Shown here in pieces: positions 1 to 12,254 of a DNA stretch of 64,000 nucleotides (position 1 is its first letter; the number at the start of each line of letters is the position of its first letter). Made by a program: the position numbers and the translations under genes. The notes under the pieces are model-generated. The model ran no database searches and had not been told where the DNA came from. It was given only the letters and a program-made list of their open reading frames with translations. Location: NCBI RefSeq assembly GCF_902686445.1, contig NC_062229.1, positions 6,047,503 to 6,111,502 of the forward strand. The letters run 5' to 3'. This stretch comes from Sciurus carolinensis (lineage: Eukaryota; Chordata; Mammalia; Rodentia; Sciuridae).

Positions 1-2272
1 GACTTGGTCATGCACAGAGGAAAGGTACTTAATATTCATGGCATTAATTTTAATTTGTCAAGGACTTAACACAACTTAAATGATTTAAATGATGAAAACA
101 AATTAGATGTATGAATCAATATACGCATTGAAAATTTACAAGAGTAAAAATTGTATGATATGATGGGTTCTTCATGAAAAAAATACTTATACATTTATCA
201 AACCCCTGCAGAGATGTTTTTGTCCATTGTGCTATATCTAGCATAACAGAAGGATAGAAAATAACAATGAACATCTAACTAAGTACCAGTCAACATTATC
301 CAATTCACACCCTTCTCCATTTTAACTTTAGATCTTAAAATTGAAACAAATAAATCATGTGTATGTGAACGCATGTGATCATACAATCGTATTTCTTTTA
401 TCTCAGGAAAAATGGTTATAAGTTATCTACTACATCTATGTGATTCACTCATGGTTTTATTGTATTTCCTACTATTCTTCCACAAGTAATTGTATGGTTT
501 TCATTTTACAAAGGTCTATATGACAAGCATCATTTGTTCATGTCCTGTTGCAATTGACATTCTTGTGTATTTTTTTTAATTACTGTTGATAATTTCATTA
601 ATTTTAACTACCAGAGTGTTCTCCTATATTATCACATCTCAATTTATTTCTCCACCTTCTGCCTAATTATATACAGATTTCCTTTCACCCTACCTATACA
701 CATGGATACATATAAAATATGAGACAATGCACAAGAGAAATTGTTGCAGTGCTCATGCTTCTGAGAAGAGATGATGAATGCAGTTAAATATTTAAGGATG
801 CCATCATTACATATAATTTTAATTAAAAAATATGAATCTGATAATAATGGTATATCAGCACTTGTAAGTTCTGGGAAAGGGTGAATGGTAGTATATTTTA
901 AATTATTTTAGCACTCTCTCTCTCTCTGTTGCTGTAACAATTAAAAATACTCTATGGTTCTACAATGAGGAAGAGGTAGACAGGGAAGTAGCTTCCTGAG
1001 TCTATCTATGTCTGTGCATCCTTCTCCAGAGTCATCCAGTAAATCCACATGACACTAACAGTCTTCTGTAAAACAAAGTGTAGGAGAGGGTGATAGAAAG
1101 ATAAGGTGAAGCTGACCAACATGTCTCCCTTCCTGAACCCAAGGGCAAGAAAATGCCAAAAAAGATTGTCACATTCATATCTTTTGAAAATGGGAAGGTT
1201 TGGGCTCAAGAGGAAAACGGTTCTTGTCATTTCATACACAGAAGAGACCACCAGATAGAGAGCTATGTCATGCGACTTTGCTACCAAGAACATGTGACAA
1301 TAGTGGCAGACAGCTAAGCACAGAGTCCCTGGGAGTCCTGGTCTTGACAACCCTCAGGTTTTTTTCTCACAACTCCATCACAGGATGAAACTATACTAAA
1401 CTCCTGTTTCCTTCCCATTGTCTACAGAACTTCAAGATACCTGGCTGGCACCATAGTGTAGTGATGGAGCGTCATCTCCCCTGCATGTTGGAAGGACACA
1501 CAAGGTCTGTCCTTAGGAAGGCAGAGGGACAGAGTGAGACACTGAGCTCCTGCCAGAGACATATATTCTGAGGGGATTGCCAGGTCTTGTCTCCTGACTG
1601 GTCACAGGGTATTTGCAGTTTCTGTGTCCCTGGGGACTCAATATCCAAAGCTCCTTATTAGACAAATGCATTACTGTTAGTTGGATCCTATGGCGCAGCA
1701 AATCCTTAAAGGCCAAGACTCTGAAATGAGAGAATTCAGTATGACTGAGTTCGCTGCTCTGCAAAGCCACATTGCTCATTCACTTCTCACCTCCTGCTTC
1801 TCTCAGACACATTTCACAGACCTCACAGAAATGCACATACCACCCTTCTCTCACTTTATCCCAGACTTTTTTTTCTTTAGTAGAAGCAATGGCCTTTCTG
1901 AAACCTGATTCTAGTTTTATGTATGGAAGCATAGTATTTATATGTGGGCATACATATCACATTTGTAAATATAGCTAAGATAATGTAAAAAATGCAAGCA
2001 CTCTAACTTTCTCTAACAGTCACTGAATGTATCTTGAGCCTTAATCTTCATTCTGGGCATTTAGTTCATCAGATTCTAATCTACAATCTGTCAAACATTC
2101 TGACCATAACTGATACAGACATCTGGGTTAATCCTTTTTTGAGCTTCGTAAACACGTTTTCTATTTCATCAGAGTAGTGCCTTGTTATATTTTATTTCAT
2201 ATGAGGGAAAATAAATAATTTCAACCCATGAACTTGTGACTCTTGAATTTTTATAGAGCTATGGGAAATTAA
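1..2272. repeat. Segmental duplication, copy 1 (partner 9051-11335)
   Basis: The stretch aligns almost continuously, in the same orientation, with 9051-11335; the first base of the window corresponds to about 9051. The two copies differ by scattered substitutions and small indels. It holds no receptor coding exon. It contains a minus-strand OR 5'-exon module (1441-1688) and the intron-like sequence on its downstream side, so the receptor it served probably lies left of the window. Similarity stops at about 2272, where a LINE-1 begins in this copy. Short ORFs here, such as 1006-1350 on the minus strand, are not conserved as frames in the partner and are not called as genes. Confidence 0.8.
1441..1688 (-). 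promoter_or_regulatory. OR 5'-exon/promoter module E1 with splice donor
   Basis: Read on the minus strand, the module runs from GGATCC (1688-1683) to CCAG followed by GTATC, a splice donor with GT at 1440-1439. Inside it at 1627-1636 is TCCCTGGGGA, a CCC-NN-GGG palindrome resembling Olf1/EBF sites known near OR promoters. Closely similar modules occur at 10511-10757 (minus) and 43990-44243 (plus), and more distant ones at 18800, 28372, 46338 and 56517. No long ORF is conserved, so a non-coding exon or promoter is more likely than a coding one. Its receptor is presumably left of the window. Function is inferred. Confidence 0.55.
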
Positions 2273-3560
2273 GATAGCTTCTTCAACAAATGGTGCTGGC
2301 AAAACTGGAAAACCATATGTAGTAAAATGAAATTAAACCCTATCTCTCACCCTTCACAAAACTCAACTCAAATTGGATCAAGGATCTATGAATTAGACCT
2401 GAGACCCTTCACCAAATGGAAGAATAATTAGGCCCAAATCTTCATCATGTTGGCTTAGGTCTAGACTTCCTTAACCTGACTCCCAAAGCACAAGATATCA
2501 AAGCAAGAATCAATAAATGGGATGGAGTCCAACTAAAAAAGCTTCTTCTCAGTAAAGGAAACAATCAATAATGTGAAGAGAGAGCCTAAAGAGTGGGAGA
2601 AAATCTTTCCACATCCACTTCAGATAGAGAGCTAATCTCCAAAATTTATAAAGAAGTTAATAATTTTTACACAAATACACAAAGAACCCATTCAAAAAAT
2701 GGGCTATATAACTGGGCAGACCCTTCACAGAAAAATATTTACAGGAAATCAACAAATAAATTAAAAGTGCTCATCATCTCTAGTAACTAGAGAAATGGAA
2801 ATCAAAACCACCCTGTGATTTCATCTAACTCCAATTAGAATGGCTTTCATCAGGAACACAAGCAATAATAAATATTGGCATGGATGTGGGGAAAAAGTCA
2901 CACTCATACATTGCTGGGGGAATTGCACATTGGTACAGTCACTCTGGAAAGTAGTGTGGAGAGTCCTCAGAAAACTTGGAATGGACCTGCCATTTGCCCA
3001 GCTATCCCACTCCTCGATTTATACCCAAAGGACTTAAAATTAACATACTATAGCAGTGCAGCCACATGAATATTTATAGCTGCTGCATTCAAAATAGCTA
3101 GATTGTGGAACCAAGATAGATGCCATTCAATTGATGAATGGAAAAAAAAACTGTGGTATATATATACAAAGGAAAAATACTCAACCATGAAAGGAATAAA
3201 ATTATGTCATTTGCTAGTAAATGGATGGAACTGGAGAATAACAAGCTAAGTGAAATATGTCAATCCCAAAAAACCAAAAGCCAAATGTTTTCTCTGAGAA
3301 GTGGATGATGATACATAACAGGAGGGTAGCAGGGAGTAAGAGAAGAATGGAGGTACTTTGGATTGTGTAGAGGGAAATGGGGCAGGTGAGTGCGGGGAAA
3401 GGAAAGATAGGAGACTGACATAGACATTATTACCCTAGGTCTATGTATGATTACACTAATTGTGTGAATCTATATTGTGCACAACCATAGAAACAAAAAG
3501 TCGTACCCCAATTGTGTACGATGAACTAAAATGCAGTCTGTAAAAATAAAAAAAAGAAAT
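2273..3560 (+). mobile_element. LINE-1, 5'-truncated 3' end (L1 A)
   Basis: The sequence matches the last third of ORF2 and the 3' UTR of the full-length L1 at 36489-42482. It begins in the ORF2 C-terminal part (the same stretch as about 41220 in that element) and ends in an A-rich tail near 3555. The ORF2 frame is broken by several stops and shifts, so no protein is expected. It sits exactly where similarity between the 1-2272 and 9051-11335 duplicates stops. It is therefore either an insertion in copy 1 or the edge of a rearrangement. Confidence 0.85.
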
Positions 3561-3866
3561 ATATTAAAAAGGAAAGTTATGTATAAGCAAATAAATATTT
3601 TAAATCACTATAGGTGGAATACCTAGTTCAGCCTCTGACTCTATGACCTGAACAAAGATTTGGAGTTCAAAGATTTGAAGCCATTTATAAAACATTGCAG
3701 ATCTAGAAAGAAAAGCAAAGTAAGGTATCGACCCCAAGAAATTTAACTTTTATTTCATCGGTTTATTTGAGAGAACCTTGATGACAGAAGTTTCAGGCAT
3801 TCTGTCTCACCAGGATACCTGTCACATTGCCTTATTTTAAAACCCAAATCCATAGAAAATGGCACA

Positions 3867-4532
3867 TCATGGCCCAAAAAATACCCTAACACAGAGTTTC
3901 CTCAAGGCCTCCCTCATGGTCCTGTTCCTCAGGCTGTAGATAAAGGGGTTCAGCATCTGAGGGACCACACAGTACATCACTGGGGCCACTGCAGTCTTCC
4001 TGGGGGAGTCAGTGACTGCAGAGCTAATGTACACACCCAACCCTGTCCCAGAGAACAAGGAGACAGCAGACAGGTGAGACCCACAGGTGGAAAAGGCTTC
4101 GTACCTTCCTCTCACTGATAGAATTTTCAAAATAGAGGAGAAAATTTGAGTATAAGAACAAACTATTCCAGAGGGAGCAATTCCACCAAATAGGACAGCT
4201 ACAACATATATCAGGATGTTATTGATGAGGGTGTCAGAACAGGCCAGATGATGACCTCAGTGAGTTCACAGAAGTGGGGGATCTACAGGGCTGTGCAGAA
4301 TGACAGGGGCAGCACCTTCAGACTGTGCAGGAGGGCACTCACAATACTAATGACCAGGGAAATTAAAATCATTCGATCACAGAAGCCGGCATTCATGATG
4401 ATTGAAGAGCTGAGAGTTATACATAGTCACATGGCAGTCATAGGCCATTGCTGCAAGAAGACAGTTTTCCAAGACAGCAAAATCAAAGACAAAGCAGGCC
4501 TTGGAGAGATATCCTGAGTAGGTGATGCTCTG
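3867..4532 (-). pseudogene. Olfactory receptor family 7-like pseudogene, 5' truncated
   Basis: An odorant-binding seven-transmembrane GPCR remnant. The minus-strand translation from 4130 to 3867 gives the TM6-TM7 end, including the KAFSTC-type motif (degraded to EAFSTC) and [10 protein letters not shown], ending at TGA (3869-3867). Upstream pieces show the end of TM2, extracellular loop 1 and TM3. The copy has a premature stop where a Glu codon is expected before TM5. It also has a frameshift at the VIK-LACSDT region, loss of the conserved TM3 cysteine (Cys to Tyr) and a DRY motif reading DCH. Roughly the first 85 codons are missing: similarity stops at about 4532, next to an ID-like SINE. 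The 3' flank and body match the pseudogene at 15103-16037, so the two are duplicates. Not functional. Confidence 0.9.
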
Positions 4533-4535
4533 ATC

Positions 4536-4712
4536 TGGCCTGGGATTAGCCCAGTGGTAAACCAATTGCCTAGCATGCATTAGGCCTGGGATTCAAACCC
4601 AGCACACCACACACAAAAAAGAAAACAAGAAAAATATTATACCCATGTATGAATATGTCCCAATGAACCCCATCTTTTATATAACTGAAATCCACTAATA
4701 AAACATTTCTAC
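4536..4712 (+). mobile_element. ID-like SINE with A-rich linker and ~75-bp tail
   Basis: The SINE body (4536-4617) shows the tRNA-derived A box (GCCCAGTGGTA) and B box (GATTCAAACCC), followed by an A-rich stretch. A tail of about 75 bp (about 4640-4712) recurs after the SINE at 6071 and, without a SINE, at 18446. It abuts the truncation point of the OR pseudogene. The combination resembles squirrel ID-derived composite SINEs; the exact family name cannot be assigned by eye. Confidence 0.7.
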
Positions 4713-5166
4713 AACAAGCCAATGATTTCTACAAAAATGATAGGGCAGTTGCACATTAACTACTGGCCATTTCATAGGATTCAGAATGACCCAACAATGT
4801 TTTACTTTCCTTTTTTATTGAGTTGTATTGGAGCATTATAATTCTACAATATTAGGATTCATTGTGATATATTTTTACAGGGAGTTAATACAATTTTGTC
4901 AATTTCATTCTACAGTATCTATGATCCTGTGCTTGAATGATCACCAGCAGCTTTGTTGACTGGTAATGATCTGGATCACAAGAACATTCTATTAGGAGTA
5001 TATATTGGTTCAACCACTTAGGAAAGCACTTTGGCACTTCCCAAAGGAGAAGAGCTGCTCCCATATACACAATAACTCCACAACAATGGTAAAAATCTTG
5101 TTTATTTCTACTAGAGGACTTGTGAAATATTACTCAAATATGTTTACCCATAATAGTCCAAGATGT
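4713..5166. other. Intergenic, nothing recognised
   Basis: This is A/T-rich sequence without a convincing ORF, repeat family or conserved block that I can name. Short frames on both strands have no family resemblance. Confidence 0.5.
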
Positions 5167-5245
5167 GGACTGGGGATACAGCTCAGTGGTAACGTTTGCA
5201 TAGCATGTAGAAGGCCCAGGGTCTGATCCAACACACCATTTAAAA
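5167..5245 (+). mobile_element. ID-like SINE
   Basis: A tRNA-derived SINE with an A box (ACAGCTCAGTGGTAA) and a degraded B box (GTCTGATCC). It is short and followed by only a weak A-rich end, so it is an old copy. It is not a tRNA gene, since no complete cloverleaf can be drawn. Confidence 0.7.
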
Positions 5246-5310
5246 TAATCCACAAAGAGCTGGAATCTTGCCACTGAACATTAAATCAACATCAGGCAAG
5301 ATAAGTGTAT

Positions 5311-5755
5311 TCTTTTGTTGTAATTAGTTATACATGACAGTAGAATGCGCTTTGATACATAATATATAATGGAGTGTAAGTTCTCATTCTTCTGGGTATA
5401 CGTGATGTCGTATACCACCAGTCCTATAGTTATATATGCACACGGGGTAATAATGTCTCATTGATTCTACTATCTTTCCTATTCCCATATCCCCACCCCT
5501 CCCTTTAATCCCCTACACCTAATCTAAAGTAATTCTGTTCTTCCCTAGTTGTGCCACTTTGACAATTAGCATCCGCATATCAGAGAAAACATTCAATTTT
5601 TGTTTTGGGGGGGATTGGCTTATTTCCCTTACCATGACGTTACCCAACTCCATCCATTGACCAGCAAATGCCATAATTTCATTCTTCTTTAAGGCTGAGT
5701 AATACAACTGTATTTTTAAAAATATTTTTACATTAGATGGACACACTACCTCTTT
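5311..5755 (-). mobile_element. LINE-1 3'-end fragment
   Basis: In reverse complement the sequence matches the end of ORF2 and the 3' UTR of the L1s here, including the stretch encoding the terminal region near ATTATGGCATTTGC. It is about 440 bp, strongly 5' truncated, and has no coding capacity. Confidence 0.75.
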
Positions 5756-5773
5756 TTTGATTCATTTGTTAAT

Positions 5774-5849
5774 GTGGTGCTGATGATTGAACCCAGTGCC
5801 TCACACATGCTAGTCAATCACTCTACCACTGACCTACAAACCCAGCCCA
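5774..5849 (-). mobile_element. ID-like SINE, minus strand
   Basis: In reverse complement the sequence shows a degraded A box followed by the B box (GGTTCAATC type). It lies just beyond the L1 fragment at 5311-5755, but no target-site duplication was identified. Confidence 0.65.
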
Positions 5850-6070
5850 AGATAACTGTTTTTTGATTTCAACATAAACAATGTAAACCTATTTGGCCTG
5901 AAAAGAAATTAACTGGTGTCTCATCAACAGCAGGTTTGAATCTCAAGGTAAAATGATGCTAAAACAATCATAAACAGAATTCAAGCAAGATTCAAATCTT
6001 TAGTTAAATATGAGACAAGTTTTTAATAAACCTATTTAATAAATGTTGCAAGAATGATAAAAACATGATG

Positions 6071-6302
6071 TTGAGGACTGGGAGTGTAGTTCCCTAGTAC
6101 AGCACTGGCCAAGTACACATGAGGCCTCAATTCAATCCTCAGTACCTCACACACAAAAAAAAAAGAAGAAAAGAAAAAGAAAGAAAAAAGTAAAGAGAAT
6201 TAAGAAAGAAAGAAGCAGAACTATTATATCCATGTATGAATATGTACCATGAAACCCACGATTGTGTATAACTGCAATCCACTAATAAAAACATGTTTAA
6301 AA
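6071..6302 (+). mobile_element. ID-like SINE with A-rich linker and ~75-bp tail
   Basis: The body (6071-6155) carries A and B boxes (TTCAATCCTC). A long A/G-rich linker follows (6154-6215), then a tail (about 6225-6302) very similar to that after the SINE at 4536. The same three-part structure twice within 2 kb suggests a composite family, or a local duplication of this whole block. Confidence 0.65.
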
Positions 6303-7404
6303 GAAGCAAAGAAGTTCTACAAAAAATGATAGGGATGTTGCACAATCAACTACTGGCAACTTCATAGGATTCAGAGATATTGAACAATATTTGCTTTTCA
6401 TTAATGTTTAATGTTTTAACGGTACAAGATAATTCTACATGATATTTGGTTGCATTGTAGTATATTGTAACAAGCACATAATATAATTTGCTCAGTTTCT
6501 TCCCAGGTGAATACCCTTTTTCTTCTTTCCTCCCTTTCTCTAGCCCCATATTCTTCTCTTTTCTATTGTTATCCTAAAGAATATTTTCTAAGTGATGAAA
6601 ACGGAATTCAGCAAAACCTATAATATTACAGAGCATATAAATACATATGAATGGAGAACCCTCTAAAATACTCTCTTTCCTCTTGATTCACTTATTTGTA
6701 TGTTTTCATTGTATTACTACAATTTTTATATTGCAGGTAAGTTTTATACACAAAATACTTAATGTTTGAATAAGCAAATTCTAACCAAGGCCTTGTAGGT
6801 TATAAATTACAAATACATGGTCTCCTATTCTTGGAATATGTTTTCAGACTTGAAAGAATATCAGAATCTCACACAGTACTTATTTAAAAAGCACATACTT
6901 GCAACATATTGTCCACACATTCATATTTAGCAGTTTTGGGAGGATACCATTGAACATGCAGTAATGCTTAAAATCCTCGGATACTCAACCTCCACAGGTG
7001 CTCTGTGCACACAGACGCTCTGCTGAAGCTGTCCACAGATGGTGGTGCTGAACACTTTTACTTGTGCCCCAACACCAGCTCCTGCCCAACTGACAGTCTC
7101 CTACATTCACCGGTCAGAATTCCATTGTTTAAATCTATATGTGAGAGATCATACTGATTTAGGGACAGTGTTTTCTCCTTTTTGGAAAGCGATGACCCTT
7201 AATCTTGACTTTATCGATTTTCTCTTCCACAGTTTTTTTTTTTATTATTTTTTATACCTAATAGTGCCCACAAAAAATGGAAGTCTTTCTCCTTACCAAA
7301 ATGGTTTAACTCACAGAGAAAAACTTAAAAGTTTTACATGAGAGTGCTAAATGGACGTTTAGACATATTCCAGAAACCTGGTTTAATTATGATGAAAATC
7401 ACCT
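6303..7404. other. 3' flank of the OR copy at 7405, otherwise unrecognised
   Basis: A/T-rich sequence with no repeat family I can name. A 100-codon plus-strand frame at 7039-7341 has low-complexity aromatic content and no family resemblance, so I do not call it. The last part would be the 3' untranslated side of the minus-strand receptor copy. Confidence 0.5.
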
Positions 7405-8349
7405 TCAAAATGCTAATCTTCCAAATATTTTCCCCACAGCCATCTTCATGTCTTCATTCCTCAGGCTATAGATAAAGGGGTTCAGTATTTGAGGGGCCAC
7501 AGAGTACATCAATGAAGCCACTGCAGTCTTCCTGGAGGACTCAGTAACGGAGTAGATAATGTACACCCCAAAAGCTGTCCCATAGAACAAGGAAACAACT
7601 AAGAGATGAGATTCACAGGTGGAAAAGGCTTTATATTTTCTTCCAGAGGATGGCAATCTCAAAAGAGAACAGACAATGTGAGTATAAGAAAAATTAATTC
7701 CAAACAGAGCACTACCACCCAATATCACAGAGGAAAAGTAAACCAAAATATTATTGGTGAGGGTATCAGAACAGGCAGATTTAATTACTTGATAAAGTTC
7801 ACAAAAGAAGTCAGGTATGTCCAAGTGTGTGCAGAAGGACAGCTGTAGTACCATCAGAGTGTGGAGCAGGCTATTTACATCACTAATGAACAAAGAAACC
7901 AGAACTAGCAAGACACAGAAGGAAGGATTCATGATGATTGGGTACATCAGTGGGTGACAAATGGCCACATAGTGGTCATAGGCCATTGCTGTGAGGAGAC
8001 AATTTTCCAGGACAAGAAAAGCCATGAGAAAGAAGACCTGGGAGAGGCAGCCTGTGTAGGAGATGCTCTGACTCTGTGCTTGGATGTTCAGCAGCATCTT
8101 TGGGATTGTGCTTGTGCTTATACAGATGTCTGTGAAGGACAGGTTGGAGAGGAAGAAGTACATGGGTGTGTGGAGGTGGGGGTCAGACCTGATGGCCAGG
8201 ATGATGAGCAGGTTCCCAAGCACTGTGACCAGGTACATGGACAGGAAGAGCTGAAGAGAAGCAGCTGCACTGCTGGATCCTCTGTCAGTTCCAGGAGGAG
8301 GAATTCAGATAGAACTGTTTGGTTTCTGGGTTTCTTGCTACTGATGAAT
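7405..8349 (-). pseudogene. Olfactory receptor family 7-like, near-complete but frameshifted in the N-terminus
   Basis: From an ATG at 8238 a 277-residue frame runs to TGA at 7405. It contains part of TM1 ([10 protein letters not shown]), [11 protein letters not shown]3, the cysteines of the extracellular loops, KAFSTC and [10 protein letters not shown], so TM2-TM7 are complete. The normal N-terminus is present upstream (8337-8250) but in another frame. One base is missing next to the [10 protein letters not shown] junction compared with the intact paralogue at 48628. No ATG precedes it before an in-frame TAA near the acceptor. The DRY motif reads DHY. A plausible splice acceptor AG lies at 8351-8350. 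The likely 5' exon is at 10511-10757. Starting at 8238 would remove the extracellular N-terminus and half of TM1, so I judge it a recent pseudogene. Confidence 0.75.
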
Positions 8350-8414
8350 CTAATGTAAAAGAAATGTTACATCACAATAAAAGCTAAGACTCCTAGGTTC
8401 TGAACAATAACCAC

Positions 8415-8550
8415 ATTCCCTGGGAACTTGTTAGAAATGCTGATACCAAGACCCCACTCCATACCTACCGACAACAAGCTCCAGGGACACAGTCCAGCAA
8501 TCAGCCATTTCACAAGCTCCTCCACACATGAACACATATGAGGACTTGTG
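8415..8550 (-). repeat. MER5-like DNA transposon remnant upstream of OR exon
   Basis: Read on the minus strand, the sequence resembles MER5 (hAT-type non-autonomous DNA transposon) with the block CATTTCTAACAAGTTCCCAG. Comparable fragments lie a short distance upstream of the OR coding exons at 15103-16037 and 48628-49557, in the same orientation relative to the receptor. This implies it was present before those genes duplicated. Confidence 0.55.
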
Positions 8551-9050
8551 CTCAACAAAAACTCTCTTGTGTATTTTGAACCTAAATGAATAATGAGATC
8601 CTTCCCTCTGCTTATCTCCCCTTCCAATCTCTCTCCCACCTTCATTCTTCCACACACTCATTCAGCCCAATTAATTCTTAGACCCACACTCTGAATGAAA
8701 TCTGACTCCATCACCTGTAAATAGGAAAAAAATCCTCAGATCTTTCAATAGCCCCATGGTCCTCATCGCTATCACAGGACCTGTCCTAAATTTCACAGAC
8801 TTGTTGCAATGATGGGAAAGGGACAGATCAACATCAGCCAGCACTTGCTCAACACCTGGGGTCCTCAAAGTGACATTTCTTTTTGGCACATTTTGTGAGC
8901 CTTGACACGGGCATCTGTCATGTTTCCTGCCTCAGAGGGAATTTGTCAGTGGGACAAATCAGAAAAGAGGACAGAGAGACAGAACATACCTACAGTTATA
9001 ACTGCAAATTTGAAGGGCAGCATATTTCATGTGTTCCCTTCCTCATTGGA
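8551..9050. other. Intron-side sequence of the OR copy at 7405
   Basis: It lies between the coding exon and the duplicated block that starts at 9051. I see no ORF or repeat with support. Confidence 0.45.
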
Positions 9051-11335
9051 GACTTGATCATGCACAGAGTAAAGGAAATCTATATTCGTGGCATTAATAT
9101 TCATTTGGCATGGACATAATACAACAAAAATGGTTTAAATAATGAAACAAGTTAGATGTATGAATCAATATAAGCATTGAAAAGTTACATCAGAGTGCAA
9201 ATTTTGTGATACAGTGGTCCTTCACGAAAAAATGCTTAAATATTTATCAAACCTCTGCAGAGGTGTTTTTTGTCCATTGTACTATATCTATCATAACAGA
9301 TGTATAAAAAAATAACAATGAACATCTAACTAGCTACCAGTCACCATTATCCAATTCACACCCTTCTCCATTTTAACTTTAGATCTCACCATTGAAACAA
9401 ATAAAGCATGTGTATGTGAAGGCATGTGATCATACAATCGTATTCCTTTTTCCCAGTATAAACGGTTATAAGTTATCTAGTACATCTATGTGATCCACTC
9501 ACAGTTTTATTGTATTTCCTACTATTCTTCCACAAGTAATTATATGGTTTTTATTTTACAAAGGTCTATATGACAAGCATCATTTGTTCATGTCATTTTA
9601 CAATTGAATTTCTTGTGTAATTTTTTAAAATTACTGTTGATAATTTCATTAATTGTAACTACCAGAGTGTTCTGCTATATTATTACATCTCGATTTATTT
9701 CTCCACTTTCTGCCTAATTGATGATATGTGGTTTTCCTTTTACCCTTCTCGTACACATGGATACATATAAAATATGAAACAATGCACAAGAGAAATTGTT
9801 GCACAGTTCATGCTTCTGTGATGCGACAATGAATGCAGTGAAATATGTAATGATGCCATCAATACACATTATTTTTAGTAAAAAATATGAATCTGATAAT
9901 AATGGGAAATCAGCATTTGTAAGTCCTGGGAAAGGGTGAATGGTAGTGTATTTTAAATTATCATAAGACTCTCTTTTGCTGTCACTATTAAAAATATTCT
10001 ATGGTTCTATAATGAGCAACAGGTAGACCAGCGGGTAGCTTTCTTGGTCTGCCGATGTCTCTGCATCCTTCCCCAGAGTCACACAGTAAACAGAGATAAC
10101 ACCCACATTTTTCTTCAAAAAACATTTGGAGCAGGACATAGAAAGATAAGGTGAAGCTGACTAACACTTTCCACCTCCACAACCCAAGGGCACAAGAAAA
10201 TGCCAGAGAAGGATGTCACATTCATCCCTCTTGACACATTCATCCCTTTTGAAAATGGGAAGTTTTGTGCTCACGAGGAAAATGGTTCCTGTCATTTCAT
10301 ACACAGAGGAGACCTTCAGATTGAGAACTATGTGAAGATATTTTACAAAGGTATCAAGAACATGTCACAATGGTGGCAGACCACTAAGCACAGAGCCCCT
10401 GGGAGAAGTGGTTTAACCACACTCACATTGTTTCCTCACAGCTCCATCACCAGGATGAAACTGTACTGAACTCCTGTTTCCTTTCCATTTTCTATGCGAC
10501 TTCAAGTTACCTGGCTGGCCCCATTGTGGAGTGATGCTGGTCTTCTCCCCTGGATGTTCAATGGACACAAAAGATCTGTCCTCAGGAAGGCAGAGGGACA
10601 GAGTGAGACACTGAGCTCCTGCCAGAGACATATATTCTGAGGGGATTGCCAGGTCTCATCTGCTGACTGGTCACAGGTTATTTGCAGTTTCTGTGTCCCT
10701 GGGGACTCAATATCCAAAGCTCCTTATTAGACAAATGCAACATTGTTAGTTGGATCCTATGGCACTGCAAATTGTTAAAGGCAAGTCTCTAAAAAGGCAG
10801 AATTCAGTATGACTGAGTCCCTTGTTCTGCAAAGCCAAGTTGCTCATTCACTTCTCACCATCTGCTTCTCTCAGACACATTACACAGACCTCACACACAT
10901 GCACATACCACGCCTCTCTCACTTTATCCCAGACATTTTTTTTTCTTTAGTAGAAGCAATGGCCTTTCTGAAACCTGATTCTAGTTTTCTGTAGGAAGCA
11001 GAGTTTTTATACACATCACATTTGTAAACATAGCTAAGATAATATAAAAATGCAAGCACTCAAACTTTCTCTAAAAATTACTGGATGTTTTTTGAGCCTT
11101 AATCTTCATTCTGGGCATTTAGCTCATCAGATTCTAATCTACAGTCTGTTGACCATTCTGACCAAACTGATGTAGACATCTGGGTTAATCCTTCTTTGAC
11201 CTTCATAACCACATTTTCTAATTTCATCACAATAGTGCCAGGTTACATTTTTTTTAAATAAGAATAAATAAATATTTTCAACCCATGAATTGTGATTCTT
11301 GATGGTTTTAAAGAGTTATAGGAAATTACATCACT
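9051..11335. repeat. Segmental duplication, copy 2 (partner 1-2272)
   Basis: It aligns with the first 2.27 kb of the window in direct orientation over nearly its whole length. It contains the OR 5'-exon module E2 and intron-like sequence (about 9960-10510) shared with 960-1440, 44244-44740 and 24950-25430. Similarity ends at about 11335, beyond which this copy has 3.6 kb not seen in copy 1. Confidence 0.8.
10511..10757 (-). promoter_or_regulatory. OR 5'-exon/promoter module E2 with splice donor
   Basis: On the minus strand the module runs from GGATCC (10757-10752) to GCCAG, then GTAAC, a strong splice donor (GT at 10510-10509). An EBF-like palindrome TCCCTGGGGA is at 10696-10705. It is the nearest such module upstream of the minus-strand receptor copy at 7405-8349. 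The predicted intron to the acceptor at 8351-8350 is about 2.2 kb. Promoter or exon function is inferred from repetition, strand agreement and the donor. Confidence 0.6.
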
Positions 11336-12123
11336 GGCAAGGCAGTTTATTATCCTCCCAGTACACAATCAAATTTCAAACATAGTTAGGTGAAGAAACT
11401 TTTCCATGTTGAAACTTCTTCTTTAAAGATTTCAATATTTTCTCCCATTTTTCATACATGACATGGCATGTTAACTTTTTCAAATGAGCTTCTTCTTTAA
11501 TCAGTGTTACTATGTTATACTATTTGATAATGAAAAGAGATAGATGACATTATCATGTCAGTCTACACCTTCCTAGCCTCATTAACTTTAAACACATGAA
11601 ATAATCAATAAGTTTTTAAATCACAGAGCTTGTTCTCATAAAACAAGATACAAGTTTTATACACACAAAAAAACGAACTCAAGCATAAGCAGTAGTGCAG
11701 ATAATCAAGGGGCACAATGAATTTAAGGTCCTATGGAAAAGGTTCCTGCCTCCATGTAATAGGGTTAAACATTCTGGAAAAGATCAGGTGTTGAAGCCTG
11801 GGGAAAAATGAAAGCTTCAAATTGAGAATATTGGGCAAACTGAAATTGTTGAACTGTGTCAGATTATAAAAGTGACTAAAAACAGTTGAAGATATCAGGA
11901 AATCTACTGAGATGCAAGAAAACCACGGTACCTGCTGGTTTCCTGGATAAATTTTTTATTAATAAAATCACAACCAGAGATAACACTAAATTTAATTCAG
12001 ACTAGAGAATTGATTGGTGATTCTAAAAACCACTGGGACCCTTCTATATTGGAAAAAGTGAGTTCATAGGCCTAAAAATGAGGGGGACTCATTCACATAA
12101 GATCTGCAAATCAAAAATTAAAC
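11336..12123. other. Intergenic, nothing recognised
   Basis: Unique-looking A/T-rich sequence. No ORF, splice-module copy or nameable repeat seen. Confidence 0.5.
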
Positions 12124-12232
12124 AAGGGTTGTGGATGGAGCTCAGTGGTAGTGTTTTCCTAGCATACATGAGACCCTGGGTTCCATCCTCAGCACGACAA
12201 AAGAGAAACTAAAAAAAAATAAATAAACAAAC
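12124..12232 (+). mobile_element. ID-like SINE
   Basis: A well preserved A box (GGAGCTCAGTGGTAG) and B box (GGTTCCATCC), followed by an A-rich tail to about 12232. Unlike the copies at 4536 and 6071, it lacks the extra 75-bp tail. Confidence 0.75.
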
Positions 12233-12254
12233 TAAGAAGTAAAATAATCCTGAA

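Noticed and set aside
4536..6160. tRNA-like A and B boxes
   Set aside because: They belong to ID-like SINEs followed by A-rich tails; no complete tRNA cloverleaf.
7954..8358. 134-codon plus-strand ORF
   Set aside because: Shadow of the minus-strand OR coding region.
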